Shown piece after piece: positions 41,558 through 51,005 of a stretch of 63,983 nucleotides of DNA. Under the pieces are notes generated by a model. That model made no database searches and was not told the DNA's origin. It saw only the letters and a program-made list of their open reading frames with translations. Position numbers and translations under genes: made by a program. Source of the DNA: CAZUZS01 sp964624795. GTDB lineage: Bacteria; Calditrichota; Calditrichia; RBG-13-44-9. The stretch covers positions 1-63,983 of the forward strand of contig CAZUZS010000022.1 in assembly GCA_964624795.1 (NCBI GenBank). The letters are read 5' to 3'. Position 1 is the stretch's first letter; each line of letters opens with the position of its first letter.

Positions 41558-43489
41558 CTAATTGTCATCCCTGAAAAGTACATTGACATTGAATTTCCCG
41601 GAAACCTCCAGAAAATCGCTTCCCCGCATCACCACGTATTGTCCGGTGGGTTCCAGGTTAAGGAGGAATCCTATCCGGATCGGCGGATTTTGGAATATGC
41701 GCAACTGTTCGGTTGTCAGGTTGAAAGAGATTTCGTTTTGCGTGGAATCGGTCGTAAAACCGCTTACAGGATCCACCGGTGATTTTTCCAGGGTCATCGA
41801 TTTGCTAAAGCTGAGTTCCGAATTCGGCTGATTCAGTGTCGTGTAAATATTATCNNNNNNNNNNNNNNNNNNNNNNNNNNNNNNNNNNNNNNNNNNNNNN
41901 NNNNNNNNNNNNNNNNNNNNNNNNNNNNNNNNNNNNNNNNNNNNNNNNNNNNNNTAGATTATATTTCCAAATCCCTTCAAATCGGTGGGCAATATGTTAA
42001 GAAAGTTGTCAACCTGCGGGCCCTGGAGCAGAATGTGACTGACAGTCCCCGATTCAACGGGTTGATCTTCGATGAAAAGCTTGGCCGAATCCGTGTAGAT
42101 GCCGTCGCTGTCTCTATGATAACCGATAATTGTAAAATTCAGGAAAAGGCTGTCGACATCAATCTGATTTTGGAAATCTAGTTGCAGTTGTGCACCCGTG
42201 AATTGAATGCCGCTATTAAGGCCGTTATAATCGACAATATTGTGTTCGGTTACCGGACTTATCTCAAGTGTGTCAACAGCAAGAAAGCCCTGCAGCGAAT
42301 TGAAGCTGAGCACGGATGTGTTAATGCTGGCTTGGAATTCATCCGTATCCCGGAGGTGGACAAAATCCGTAGTTTTTTGTGTTGTCACATTCAGCCGTAT
42401 GAGGAGGGTGTCTAAAACCGTTTCAGGATTCTGTGAATTAAATATGGTGTAATTATCCAGGCGAATCATGTGCGATAAGGAGGATCGGGCGCCCACAAAA
42501 AACTGGTCATGGAAGCTGTTTCCCGAAGCATCTTCTAGATCTGGAAGCACGGCATCGATCTGCATTCCCAAATCCAGGTGATTATTGAATACCAATTCTA
42601 TCGATCCCTCTGCGATCTTACCCTGAATCACCTTGTCCTCGCCGGTGAGATTTAATTTCCAGTTTCGGTGAAATTTCTGAGACTTGATTTTGCCCACAAT
42701 CTCAACGACATGCAGATCTGTAAACAGAAGATCCATCTGGTAGCCGGCCGTATCAAGCAAACTTTGCGTGACAAGAAATGTCGTATCCCCGGCAACTGGC
42801 AGGCTGTATTCAAGACGAATTGGCATGTAAATCCAGTCGGTCACAGTCCCAAGAGGGGCACTTCCCGAAGCGCTGCTGCCCGGGGGAATATCCTCCGGAA
42901 TGTAGACGTCGGCAATGTGATTTCCTGTGGAATCATTAATTATCGTCACTTTCAGGCCTTCCGGGGATGCGGCGTTGGGGCCTATTGTAAATGGCAGATT
43001 ATTGGTCATTGTCAGCACAATGTTCCCATCCCGTATTTTCGCTCTCTTAAAATCTGTGGAACGAATAATTTTGGGACTGGCTGTGAGGGTTGTTTCATGA
43101 ACTGCCATTGTCTGGCCAAGTAGCGTGGGAAGAAACGGCATCGACTCGGTAATCTGCACGTAGCCGGTGCTCATCGCATCCAGCGAATCAATTTTCAATG
43201 TGTCCAGGGTAAAAGAATTTACCGAATCGCGCCCCTCAATGGTTAAGTCTGCGGCAGTGATGGATTGCCCATCGATGTCTCCCCCAACATTAATGTAGAG
43301 GCTGTCCCCTTGTGTGACAATGGTGCTGTCGTTCGCCAGCTTTTCACTGAAAAGGTATTTTTGCGGTGCGATTGGTATCTCGAACAACGATACCCAGGTT
43401 GGCAATATTGGTTCTTTAATATTGCAATTGGCCAGGAAAACCACCAGACCGAGCGCCAGAATTGTCAGAAATTTCATCTTTAGTTTCAT
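41558..43489 (-). CDS. Large hypothetical lipoprotein, interrupted by an assembly gap
   Basis: About 643 residues if the 100-N gap (41855-41954) keeps the frame, as it does formally. The N-terminus (MKLKMKFLTILALGLVVFLA, then NC) is a lipoprotein signal with Cys23. A second Met four residues later has no better ribosome-binding site. The rest is beta-rich and Asp/Ser/Thr-rich with repeated strand patterns (for example LTGEDKVIQGKIAEGSIELV), as in stacked Ig-like or LEA-like domains. It ends in GKFNVNVLFRDDN. It is translated just before the DUF5723-like barrel, so a barrel-lipoprotein complex is plausible. Confidence 0.75.
   Translation of the reverse strand: MKLKMKFLTILALGLVVFLANCNIKEPILPTWVSLFEIPIAPQKYLFSEKLANDSTIVTQGDSLYINVGGDIDGQSITAADLTIEGRDSVNSFTLDTLKIDSLDAMSTGYVQITESMPFLPTLLGQTMAVHETTLTASPKIIRSTDFKRAKIRDGNIVLTMTNNLPFTIGPNAASPEGLKVTIINDSTGNHIADVYIPEDIPPGSSASGSAPLGTVTDWIYMPIRLEYSLPVAGDTTFLVTQSLLDTAGYQMDLLFTDLHVVEIVGKIKSQKFHRNWKLNLTGEDKVIQGKIAEGSIELVFNNHLDLGMQIDAVLPDLEDASGNSFHDQFFVGARSSLSHMIRLDNYTIFNSQNPETVLDTLLIRLNVTTQKTTDFVHLRDTDEFQASINTSVLSFNSLQGFLAVDTLEISPVTEHNIVDYNGLNSGIQFTGAQLQLDFQNQIDVDSLFLNFTIIGYHRDSDGIYTDSAKLFIEDQPVESGTVSHILLQGPQVDNFLNILPTDLKGFGNIIXXXXXXXXXXXXXXXXXXXXXXXXXXXXXXXXXXDNIYTTLNQPNSELSFSKSMTLEKSPVDPVSGFTTDSTQNEISFNLTTEQLRIFQNPPIRIGFLLNLEPTGQYVVMRGSDFLEVSGKFNVNVLFRDDN
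41855..41954. other. Assembly gap (100 N)
   Basis: A 100-N run inside the large lipoprotein gene; true size unknown. Confidence 0.98.
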
Positions 43490-43764
43490 TCACTTACCTT
43501 TTAATCTATCAAAATCCCAGTTCTATTTAGCTCTTTTCTATTATCGTTGACGAGGCAGAAATCATGAATGGAAATAAGAATCTCTTCCGGATGCGTTCTT
43601 CTTCCAATAAATTTCAAGCCAACGATCCGACTAAAAGCCCAAATCAAATGTAATTCGGGATAACATGATGAGAATATTTCCGCGGTCAGCAATCGCCTTT
43701 GAGGGCGTTGCGATGGAAATGCTTGAAAAAATTAATGATTTCTACCAAAGCGTCATGAATCAAC

Positions 43765-46032
43765 CTATCGGGCAATATAAGTTTTCTCAGCAGCATTACC
43801 CGAATTGTCCACAACTGAAATTCGCACCTCCGCAGTTCCGGATTTCCTGGCCGGAATCCTGAAGAAGATGATATTTTCCTCGGGATCGTAGTCAAAGAGG
43901 TGCCATTTACCATTTACCTCCACACGGATCTGCGATTCCCGCTGAATCCCGGACATCTCATCTTTCAGCACAAATGTCAAATAGCCTTTATGGCTGGCGA
44001 GCATGTGGTTTTCGAATTTTTGTGCCGGCAGAATTATAGGCGGTATGGTGTCCCGCACCAATGTGAACAACTCCAGGCTGGTAACTCTGGCGCTGAAACT
44101 GCGATGCGTTTCATCCCATTGGGAAGGGATGAATGTCCAGCCATGCTTCATATCCCAATAATAAAGCCCCAATCCCTTTACCGAGAGGGTGGAATCCGGA
44201 ATGGTTAGTGACACCCGTACCCCATTCTTGACCGGCACATCGAATGGCTGAAGATTGTAGGTGTCGCCAATTTTTTGATAGGGCGGCGGAACCAGGTAAA
44301 CATTCTCCGACGAATCATTTTTTTTCAAATAAACCGCTGCCTCTCCATAGAGTGCACCTGGCGGGAAATCTGCCTGGAATAGATTGTCGGAAGAATGTAA
44401 AATCTGCCTTTTTCCCCGCCGGACATCCAAAGCCTCCGGCAACTGCGACCCCATCAAATCTGTCCAGAAATTTCGGTTTTGGTTCAATTCCGCAACCGGC
44501 AGGTTGATTCGGAATCGCCGGCTGTCTAAAGGCAGCCAGAAAAATCCGGGGTATTCATGCCGGAGATGATTCAGAAGGCGAAACGGCTTTCCCCGGTTCA
44601 CAACAACGGTCAGTTCGATCCAGTCTTTTTTCATTCGTTGATGCAGGATTTGCATCACCTGTTCGCTGTCGCGATTTTCCATGCCACTTTCAGCAGGAAT
44701 GTAAAGTGGAACACTGCGATTACCGCTCGCGGTAATCCCCTCCAGCCGCACAGGTCGGTTTTGCTTGCCTGGCTCAGGGGAAACCGAGAGAGCGTACATG
44801 TAGGTGCTGTCGTATTCCAGCTCGCCCATCATGTGAACTGCCGGAACTGGATGCCAGCCGCCGTGATTTCCTTGCGCCTTGACCCGAAATTTGGCCAATG
44901 GCCGCGGCGATTGGATTCGCAGAAAAAGATCATTGGCTAACCATTTGTTGAGGTCATAGTCAAGCGCGAAAGTCTTCCCGGAGACAAAATTCATTTCGAA
45001 CTCAGAACGGTTTTGCCAGAAATCTTCGATTTCTACCCGCAAATGATGATACCCCTCCGGCAACCGGTCGCAATCGATGATTCCTCCGCCGGGAGGCGTT
45101 TTTCCATAGAAAGGAAGGGTGTTGACCGGATCACGAAAAAAATTGTGAAAAATACCGAGCCCTTTTCGCCAAAGCGAGAAGTCTTTATCAAGCTCGATCA
45201 GCGCCGTTTGGGCGTAGGAAAATGTGTCATATTTGACGGAATACACCAGCGAATCATCGATCCACGTTTTCGCCCGGTAAAAGGAGAAACGATTCCGGGC
45301 GCCGTCGGCATGATCCCAAACCTTCAGCGCCAACCCGATTTTTCCATGCAGGTAGAAGGTGTCCGGTAAAGCAATTTGCGACTCCTGATGAAGATCGATG
45401 AAGCAGGTGTCGCTATGCAGGTTTATCAGCGATGCCCGGTCCAGCGGGATGAGGGCCGCTTGGTAGAGGATCGGCGGCATGTCATCCTCGATCACCTTTT
45501 TATAAAATGGCAGAGGATTCATCGGTTCATTTCGGGAATTGCGCAGTTCGAGATGAAGATGCGGGACACCGATTCCGGTTTTCCCGGTTCTTCCCAGGTA
45601 TTGACCACGTTTTACCGGGAACTGGCTTGCCGTCAGGTGAAGGTCAACGTTGTATTGCCGGTGTTCCATTCTATATCTGTTTACATAATTCTCAAGCGCC
45701 GGCCAGAACCGCTCCATGTGCCCATAAACCACGATGTTGCCATCGGCCAGTTTCAGGTAGATTGCTCTTCCGTACCCGAAAGCGCCCACCCGCACCCGCA
45801 CCACGTACCCGCCATCGATAGCCAGGACCTTGTAGCCAGTTCGATTCCATGTTTTAATATCGATCGCGGCATGAAAATGTCGGGGCCGGAATTCGCAGAA
45901 ACTGCTGGTCATTAACCGGCTGGCATCGGTTGGCCACATGTAGTGCTGGGACAACAGAGAGTTGGCATATGACAATATGAATACAAAAAATATGGGGGGC
46001 CAAAATCTATGGAGTTGAAACTTTGACGGCAA
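43765..46032 (-). CDS. M23-family peptidoglycan endopeptidase, multidomain
   Basis: About 755 residues from TTG 46032, which has GGAAGGA upstream and is followed by a signal-like segment (RFWPPIFFVFILSYANSLLS); a longer frame from ATG 46134 lacks a site and begins only 8 bases after the upstream stop. Residues about 45-180 are a M23/LytM metallopeptidase: zinc ligands in FHAAIDIKT (H-x-x-x-D), the YGHME strand and HLHLE with the remaining His residues. The other 570 residues are beta-rich envelope domains ending near SVVDNSGNAAEKTYIAR, perhaps Ig-like. It cuts peptide bridges in the cell wall; FtsEX at 23-24 kb is one possible regulator. Confidence 0.85.
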   Translation of the reverse strand: MPSKFQLHRFWPPIFFVFILSYANSLLSQHYMWPTDASRLMTSSFCEFRPRHFHAAIDIKTWNRTGYKVLAIDGGYVVRVRVGAFGYGRAIYLKLADGNIVVYGHMERFWPALENYVNRYRMEHRQYNVDLHLTASQFPVKRGQYLGRTGKTGIGVPHLHLELRNSRNEPMNPLPFYKKVIEDDMPPILYQAALIPLDRASLINLHSDTCFIDLHQESQIALPDTFYLHGKIGLALKVWDHADGARNRFSFYRAKTWIDDSLVYSVKYDTFSYAQTALIELDKDFSLWRKGLGIFHNFFRDPVNTLPFYGKTPPGGGIIDCDRLPEGYHHLRVEIEDFWQNRSEFEMNFVSGKTFALDYDLNKWLANDLFLRIQSPRPLAKFRVKAQGNHGGWHPVPAVHMMGELEYDSTYMYALSVSPEPGKQNRPVRLEGITASGNRSVPLYIPAESGMENRDSEQVMQILHQRMKKDWIELTVVVNRGKPFRLLNHLRHEYPGFFWLPLDSRRFRINLPVAELNQNRNFWTDLMGSQLPEALDVRRGKRQILHSSDNLFQADFPPGALYGEAAVYLKKNDSSENVYLVPPPYQKIGDTYNLQPFDVPVKNGVRVSLTIPDSTLSVKGLGLYYWDMKHGWTFIPSQWDETHRSFSARVTSLELFTLVRDTIPPIILPAQKFENHMLASHKGYLTFVLKDEMSGIQRESQIRVEVNGKWHLFDYDPEENIIFFRIPARKSGTAEVRISVVDNSGNAAEKTYIAR

Positions 46033-46142
46033 TACCAAATCCTTCCAAAAACTTATTGACACTGAAGCTTTTCCGTCCCGGATTTCCGACCGGAACAGGA
46101 AACCGGAAATTTCCAATGATGCCGGGATTCGCATTCATTTGC

Positions 46143-48251
46143 TTAAAATCTGATGCGAATTCGTGCATCCACGATTTTGCAGTTCTCGCTCTGCGGAGAA
46201 ATGACAAACGGATTCAGGTCCATTTCGATGATTTGCGGCCAATCCAGCGCCAATTGCGAGACCCGCTGAATGGTGTCGGTCAGCAGATCGAAATCGACGG
46301 CCTTTTCGCCGCGAATGCCTTCCAAAACAGGGTATCCCCGGATTTCCCGAACCATCTCGGTGGCGTCGCGATCGGTGAGCGGGGCAATACGAAAGCTGAC
46401 ATCTTTGAAAACCTCGATGAAAATACCGCCCATGCCAAACATGATCATCGGGCCGTAGTTCGGATCGCGGTTCATCCCCAGCGCCACTTCCCGTCCGCCG
46501 GAAATCATCTCCTGAACCAGCACGCCAACAATCCGCTCACCGCCGGTTACTCTCAGAGAATTGGCCATGATTTCATCAAACGCCTGTCCGATGGCCTCCG
46601 GGCTGTTGAGGTTAACACGCACGCCGCCGATATCCGATTTATGAATGATGTCGTCCGATTCCACTTTCAGTACCAACGGTTTCCCCAACGAGCGGAATAT
46701 CTCGACGGCTTCTTCTTTCGATTGAACGATGCGGCTGAACGGTAACGGAAACTCGTATGCCCCCAGAATCGCCTGGATTTCGCTGGTCCTCAGATATTCT
46801 CTGCGATCTGCTGCCGCTGCTTCAAATATCTGCAGTAAGCTTCCTTTGTCAACCTTGAATTTCCTGACTTTCCCGGCCGGTTTACTTTTCCACTCTTTGT
46901 ATTTGATCATCGTGGCGATGCTTCGTGCCGCCGATTCCGGGTAGGCGTAAACCGGGAGCTTCAGCTCCTGGAAAATTTCCAGCCCGCAGCTCTCATCATG
47001 CTGCGCCATCAAAACCACAAACAGCGGTTTTTGGGATCCCTGGGCCAGCAATTCCTTGAATCCCTCGGCAATCATCCGAGGAGTGGTATTCACCGGCGGA
47101 CGCACAATGATGATCAGAATCGCATCCACGCCGTCGTCTTTCATCACCACCTTCAGGGTGTCCCGGTATGTTTGCTCGTTGGCGCTGGCAATCATGTCCA
47201 CCGGGTTGTGAACGGCGGCTTCCTCTGGCAAAAAGCCGCGCAGCGATCCCCGGGTCTTTGCGCTCAGCGATGCCATTTGCAGGCCGTTTCGTTCGATGGC
47301 ATCGGTAGCCAGAATGGCCGGTCCGCCGGCGTTGGTAATCACCGCCAGGCGGCTGCCGGACGGAATGGGCTGGTTGGAAAATGCCAGTGACAACTCGAAT
47401 AACTCCTCGATGGATTCCGCCCGCAGAATTCCGCACTGTTTAAATAGCGCTTCCGTTGCCAGGTCCGAGCTGGCCAGTGCGCCGGTGTGGGATGAGGCGG
47501 CTTTCGCCCCGCTTTGGCTGCGGCCGGCCTTCACAGCAATCACCGGTTTGCGGCGGCTCAGGCTGGCGGCAATTTTGCGAAACCTTTCCGCTTCCTCGAT
47601 GCTCTCCTGGTAGAGCGTAACCACCGTTGTTTCTTCGTGGTTTTCCAGGTATTCGAGAAAGTCACTGTCCGCGAGATCCGCTTTGTTGCCTTCGCTCACG
47701 AAAATCGAAAATCCCAGGCGCAGCGCTTTGCACATTTCCAGCACTGCCACGCCCAGCGCGCCGGATTGGGAGACAAACGCCACGTTACCCACGTACGGCT
47801 CGGTGGGGGAAAAGCTGGCATTCATGCTCACCGCTGGATGGGTATTGATTATGCCCATGCAATTTGGACCGATCATCTTCATATCGTAACGGCGAACCAC
47901 CTTCATCAATTGTTTTTCCCTTTTGATGCCCTCGCCGCCAACTTCCCGAAATCCGGCGGTAATCATAATGATATTCTTGATCCCTTGTTCGCCGCACTCT
48001 TTTACTGCCTCAATGGCCAGGTCCTTGCGCACCAGGATTACAGCAACATCCGGAACTTCCGGCAATTCTCCAACCGATGCGAAACAAGGCACTCCATCTA
48101 TATCAGGCGCCTTCGGATTTACGGGATAGACTTTCCCGGAATAATGGTATTTTAGCAGACTGTCAAAAAAGACCCGTCCGAGACTTCCTTCCTTGCGGGA
48201 AGCTCCCACAATGGCAATCGAATGAGGTTCAAAAAATGCAGCAAGATCCAT
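46143..48251 (-). CDS. ADP-forming acetate/acyl-CoA ligase, fused alpha and beta
   Basis: A 702-residue NDP-forming acyl-CoA synthetase that makes ATP and free acid from acyl-CoA, or the reverse. Order: CoA-binding domain (1-125, SIAIVGASRKEGSLGRVF), succinyl-CoA-synthetase-like domains with the phosphohistidine H255 in KAASSHTGALASSDLATEAL, then an ATP-grasp domain from about 480 (FPLPFSRIVQSKEEAVEIF, GKPLVLKVESDDIIHKSDIG, GREVALGMNRDPNYGPMIMF). Fused forms are common in bacteria and archaea that gain ATP from acetate or branched-chain acyl-CoA. Nearby genes encode M23 peptidase and a receiver; no operon link in function is obvious. Confidence 0.92.
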   Translation of the reverse strand: MDLAAFFEPHSIAIVGASRKEGSLGRVFFDSLLKYHYSGKVYPVNPKAPDIDGVPCFASVGELPEVPDVAVILVRKDLAIEAVKECGEQGIKNIIMITAGFREVGGEGIKREKQLMKVVRRYDMKMIGPNCMGIINTHPAVSMNASFSPTEPYVGNVAFVSQSGALGVAVLEMCKALRLGFSIFVSEGNKADLADSDFLEYLENHEETTVVTLYQESIEEAERFRKIAASLSRRKPVIAVKAGRSQSGAKAASSHTGALASSDLATEALFKQCGILRAESIEELFELSLAFSNQPIPSGSRLAVITNAGGPAILATDAIERNGLQMASLSAKTRGSLRGFLPEEAAVHNPVDMIASANEQTYRDTLKVVMKDDGVDAILIIIVRPPVNTTPRMIAEGFKELLAQGSQKPLFVVLMAQHDESCGLEIFQELKLPVYAYPESAARSIATMIKYKEWKSKPAGKVRKFKVDKGSLLQIFEAAAADRREYLRTSEIQAILGAYEFPLPFSRIVQSKEEAVEIFRSLGKPLVLKVESDDIIHKSDIGGVRVNLNSPEAIGQAFDEIMANSLRVTGGERIVGVLVQEMISGGREVALGMNRDPNYGPMIMFGMGGIFIEVFKDVSFRIAPLTDRDATEMVREIRGYPVLEGIRGEKAVDFDLLTDTIQRVSQLALDWPQIIEMDLNPFVISPQSENCKIVDARIRIRF

Positions 48252-48259
48252 CCATTCTC

Positions 48260-48631
48260 CTAATCGTTCTTCTTTCGTGAAACAATCTGTTTTATAATTG
48301 AAATCAGCTCCGTAATGTTCAGCGGTTTTCGGAGAAACGCTTCCACATCCAGGCTCAGGACATCCTGCGGCCGGTAAAGATGGGCGTAACCGGTGATCAG
48401 CACAATCGGGAAATTCTGCTCCAGGTTTTTGATCTCAGCGGTCAATTCGAATCCGTTCATACCGGGCAGCTCTACATCGATTAAGGCCGCATCAAAATCT
48501 CCGTTTTTGAACATTTCCAGCGCTTCCAGTCCGTTCTCCGCTGTGGTAACCTGGTGGCCGAATGCGACAAACGCATCGGATAGTGTGTCTCTTATGTCCC
48601 GTTCATCATCCACAATCAAAAGATTTATCAT
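48260..48631 (-). CDS. Single-domain CheY-like response regulator
   Basis: A 123-residue stand-alone receiver. Acidic pocket DDE (8-10), phospho-acceptor D52 in FDAALIDVELPG, ITGYA with the conserved Thr, and Lys in FLRKPLN. There is no output domain, so it must signal by protein contact or in a phosphorelay. It is 8 bases upstream of the ADP-forming ligase gene on the same strand, so the two are probably co-transcribed. Its kinase is not adjacent; the nearest one in this window lies 39 kb away. Confidence 0.93.
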   Translation of the reverse strand: MINLLIVDDERDIRDTLSDAFVAFGHQVTTAENGLEALEMFKNGDFDAALIDVELPGMNGFELTAEIKNLEQNFPIVLITGYAHLYRPQDVLSLDVEAFLRKPLNITELISIIKQIVSRKKND

Positions 48632-48888
48632 ACCCGTTTCCCAAAAAATTTAGGATTTTCAATATACCATTTTTCAATGTCTATTCAAGATTTATTTATT
48701 TTTGATGGACGCATTTAACCGGTCCCTGAAGGGCAATTCGTTGCGGGATTTTGGTCCGCAGCAGAGGGGTGACCAAATTCAATCATTTTCGAAATCGCCA
48801 TCGTAATTCTGTTCGCACTACATCTCGTCCTCAGATGTCCGGCAAACAAACAAAACACCGCGTGCCATTGTCGTATCGCCTCCGAAAC

Positions 48889-49581
48889 TCAAGCCGGAGT
48901 TTGAGGCTGATTAATTCGGGGTGCCGGGTTCGTGGTGCGAATCAAGCTGCGCCCCAGTCCTAAAATCATCAGCAGGTAGCCGGGAATAAAGAGCCACCAC
49001 CAGAAGCCCCCCGGCCGGTAGTGGGAAAATCCTTCGAGTCCTGAAGTGAGCATCACCTTCAGTCCGGGCTGAAGGAAGGAAATCAATCCCAGGACCGCTC
49101 CGGCAATGAAAATCCATGTGTCGCTGCTTCGTAATTTGAGATCGCGTGAAGAAGAGAGAACGATGCCGCCCCAAACAACAAACAGCAGGGCAATGAGAAC
49201 CGGGCAGATCCACGGACCTAACCATATCCACGGGATAAGAAATAAAATGTCCCAGCCCAGCAAGGTCAGCGGCCACCCGATGAAGACTTTGAGCCACAGG
49301 TAGTAGAAAATATCCCATACTCCGAACTGATAAACGAAAGCTGCGAATATGCGGGTGGGATCCTTCTTCTCGGCAAGAAAAGCAACACTCAGCATCATGA
49401 TAACCGTGGCGACCTCGCGGCTAAGTTCAACCACAACATCAAGCGAGTTAGCGAAAGCAATGGGAAATATGTGCTGAATATCTGCCGGATAATACAGTTG
49501 CCTTAAATAAACAACAACTGCTGCTTCCAGCAGCGCCATGGCAATGGCAAAAATAGTGAGCCAGAAAAGTTTTCGATTCAT
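48889..49581 (-). CDS. Polytopic membrane protein of unknown function
   Basis: A 230-residue protein with about six hydrophobic helices: residues 5-27, 55-75, 85-105, 112-140 (very Trp-rich, LLGWDILFLIPWIWLGPWIC), 157-175 and 193-213. Polar positions include ELSREVAT in helix two and YLWLKVFIGWP. An N-terminal MNRKLFW start is preceded by AAAAGGG at a long distance. No family is recognised with confidence. It stands alone, with 257 bases to the receiver gene on one side and a divergent trypsin-like gene on the other. Confidence 0.65.
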   Translation of the reverse strand: MNRKLFWLTIFAIAMALLEAAVVVYLRQLYYPADIQHIFPIAFANSLDVVVELSREVATVIMMLSVAFLAEKKDPTRIFAAFVYQFGVWDIFYYLWLKVFIGWPLTLLGWDILFLIPWIWLGPWICPVLIALLFVVWGGIVLSSSRDLKLRSSDTWIFIAGAVLGLISFLQPGLKVMLTSGLEGFSHYRPGGFWWWLFIPGYLLMILGLGRSLIRTTNPAPRINQPQTPA

Positions 49582-49917
49582 GTAATATTTGCCCTTTTGG
49601 TTAATTCACCGCGTAAAGTTCTGTTTGCCGCAATTCTGAATCCACATCTAATTTAGCTTATGACCTCCGCATATTCCAGCCGCAAAATGTTAATTCTAAG
49701 CCGATTTTTCGGTCAATGAATAGCTAAGAGATGAAAATTTGTGAACATGGAAAACATTTACGCGATTTATCTCGTAAGCTGATTCTGTGGATGCAAACTA
49801 TCGGACGAACTCAGGAAAGCTGTTAATTTGGCGAAACTTGTGGTATCCCAACAAAAACTTGATAAAAACATAAAACATTTCTAACTTAGACAAATTTATT
49901 TCTGCGGGGATGCATAA
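49582..49917. other. Divergent intergenic region, 336 bases
   Basis: It separates the membrane protein (minus) and the trypsin-like lipoprotein (plus) and should carry both promoters. It is AT-rich in the last 60 bases before 49918. A weak promoter-like pair (TTGATA near 49859 and TAACTT 17 bases later) is visible. No gene or repeat is seen. Confidence 0.45.
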
Positions 49918-50970
49918 ATGAAAAAAATCAGCGTTCTTTTTCTCTTTGTTCTTGTTTCCCAATTGATGTTTGTCTCATGCGCCAGGCGAATCTACCAGGT
50001 TGCCTATCCTACTCTAAGCGATGGGGAATATGATAGCGAATTCCCTTATAAAAACAGCTCCAAAGAGCTGGACAAAATTGCGGACACTGTTCGCAAACTG
50101 AACTCAATTGCGTATTATCAGGGGTATGAATTTCCGGAAGGCAGCCATCTAACCAAATTGGATGTTGAAAATAACGCCTTTAAAACCAAAGCGGTCAAAG
50201 AAGTATATTTTAATAATTCGGTGATCGGCACCGCCACTATGCTGAACTATACCGGGCGACGAATTGCACTTTTAACCTGTGCCCACGTTGTGGATTTTTC
50301 GGACACCTTGTTTTCCTATTTTGAACAGGTGGAGGGGGAACCGCAGCGATATATCCAGAGTGTCGCTTTTAAAAAACGACAAAGCAACTTTGTGGCAGAT
50401 CTCCCGGAGAAGGGAGAATTGGAAATTCTGGCAATGGACAGATCGGAAGATATTGCGTTGCTGGGCAAGACTTTTGCTGTCCAACCCGGATTTGAAATAC
50501 CGGTCTTCAACTATCCTTTTGGAGAAGCCAAACAATTGGAGTGGGGGTCATTTGTTTATCTCGTCGGGTATCCCAAAGGATACCAAATGGTAACAAAAGG
50601 AATAGTGAGTCAGCCGAATCGTGACAAGAATGGATCTTTCCTGGTGGATGCACTTTTCAATAGGGGATTCAGTGGCGGGATCGTTCTGGCGGTCCGGGAT
50701 GGTGTGCCGAATTTTGAATTGGTGGGAATTGCGGGCTCGGTGGCAGCAGATATTGAGTACCGCATTGTTCCACCCTCTGATATCGACATCCAGGGTTTTG
50801 ACCCCAGAATGCCGTACGATGGGGATGTGTTCATTAAGTATAATAAGGAAATCGATTACGGGATCACTTTTATCACGCCGATGGAAGAGATCCTGCAGTT
50901 TCTGAAAGACAATGAATATTCGCTCATCCAGCGAGGGTACGATTTGCGGGAATTGTATCCCAAACAATGA
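49918..50970 (+). CDS. Trypsin-like serine protease lipoprotein
   Basis: A 350-residue protein. A lipoprotein signal (MKKISVLFLFVLVSQLMFVS) ends with Cys21. The chymotrypsin-fold triad is visible: H123 in LTCAHVVDF, D178 in DRSEDIALL, and S252 in NRGFSGGIV. A glycine two residues before the active serine is replaced (R-G-F-S-G-G), still compatible with an oxyanion hole. There is no PDZ domain, unlike DegP. An envelope quality-control or processing protease is plausible; the exact substrate is unknown. It stands alone and is convergent with the HAD gene. Confidence 0.85.
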   Translation: MKKISVLFLFVLVSQLMFVSCARRIYQVAYPTLSDGEYDSEFPYKNSSKELDKIADTVRKLNSIAYYQGYEFPEGSHLTKLDVENNAFKTKAVKEVYFNNSVIGTATMLNYTGRRIALLTCAHVVDFSDTLFSYFEQVEGEPQRYIQSVAFKKRQSNFVADLPEKGELEILAMDRSEDIALLGKTFAVQPGFEIPVFNYPFGEAKQLEWGSFVYLVGYPKGYQMVTKGIVSQPNRDKNGSFLVDALFNRGFSGGIVLAVRDGVPNFELVGIAGSVAADIEYRIVPPSDIDIQGFDPRMPYDGDVFIKYNKEIDYGITFITPMEEILQFLKDNEYSLIQRGYDLRELYPKQ

Positions 50971-51005
50971 CCCGAACTCAAATTGTTTTGCTGCATTTCG
51001 TTCTT

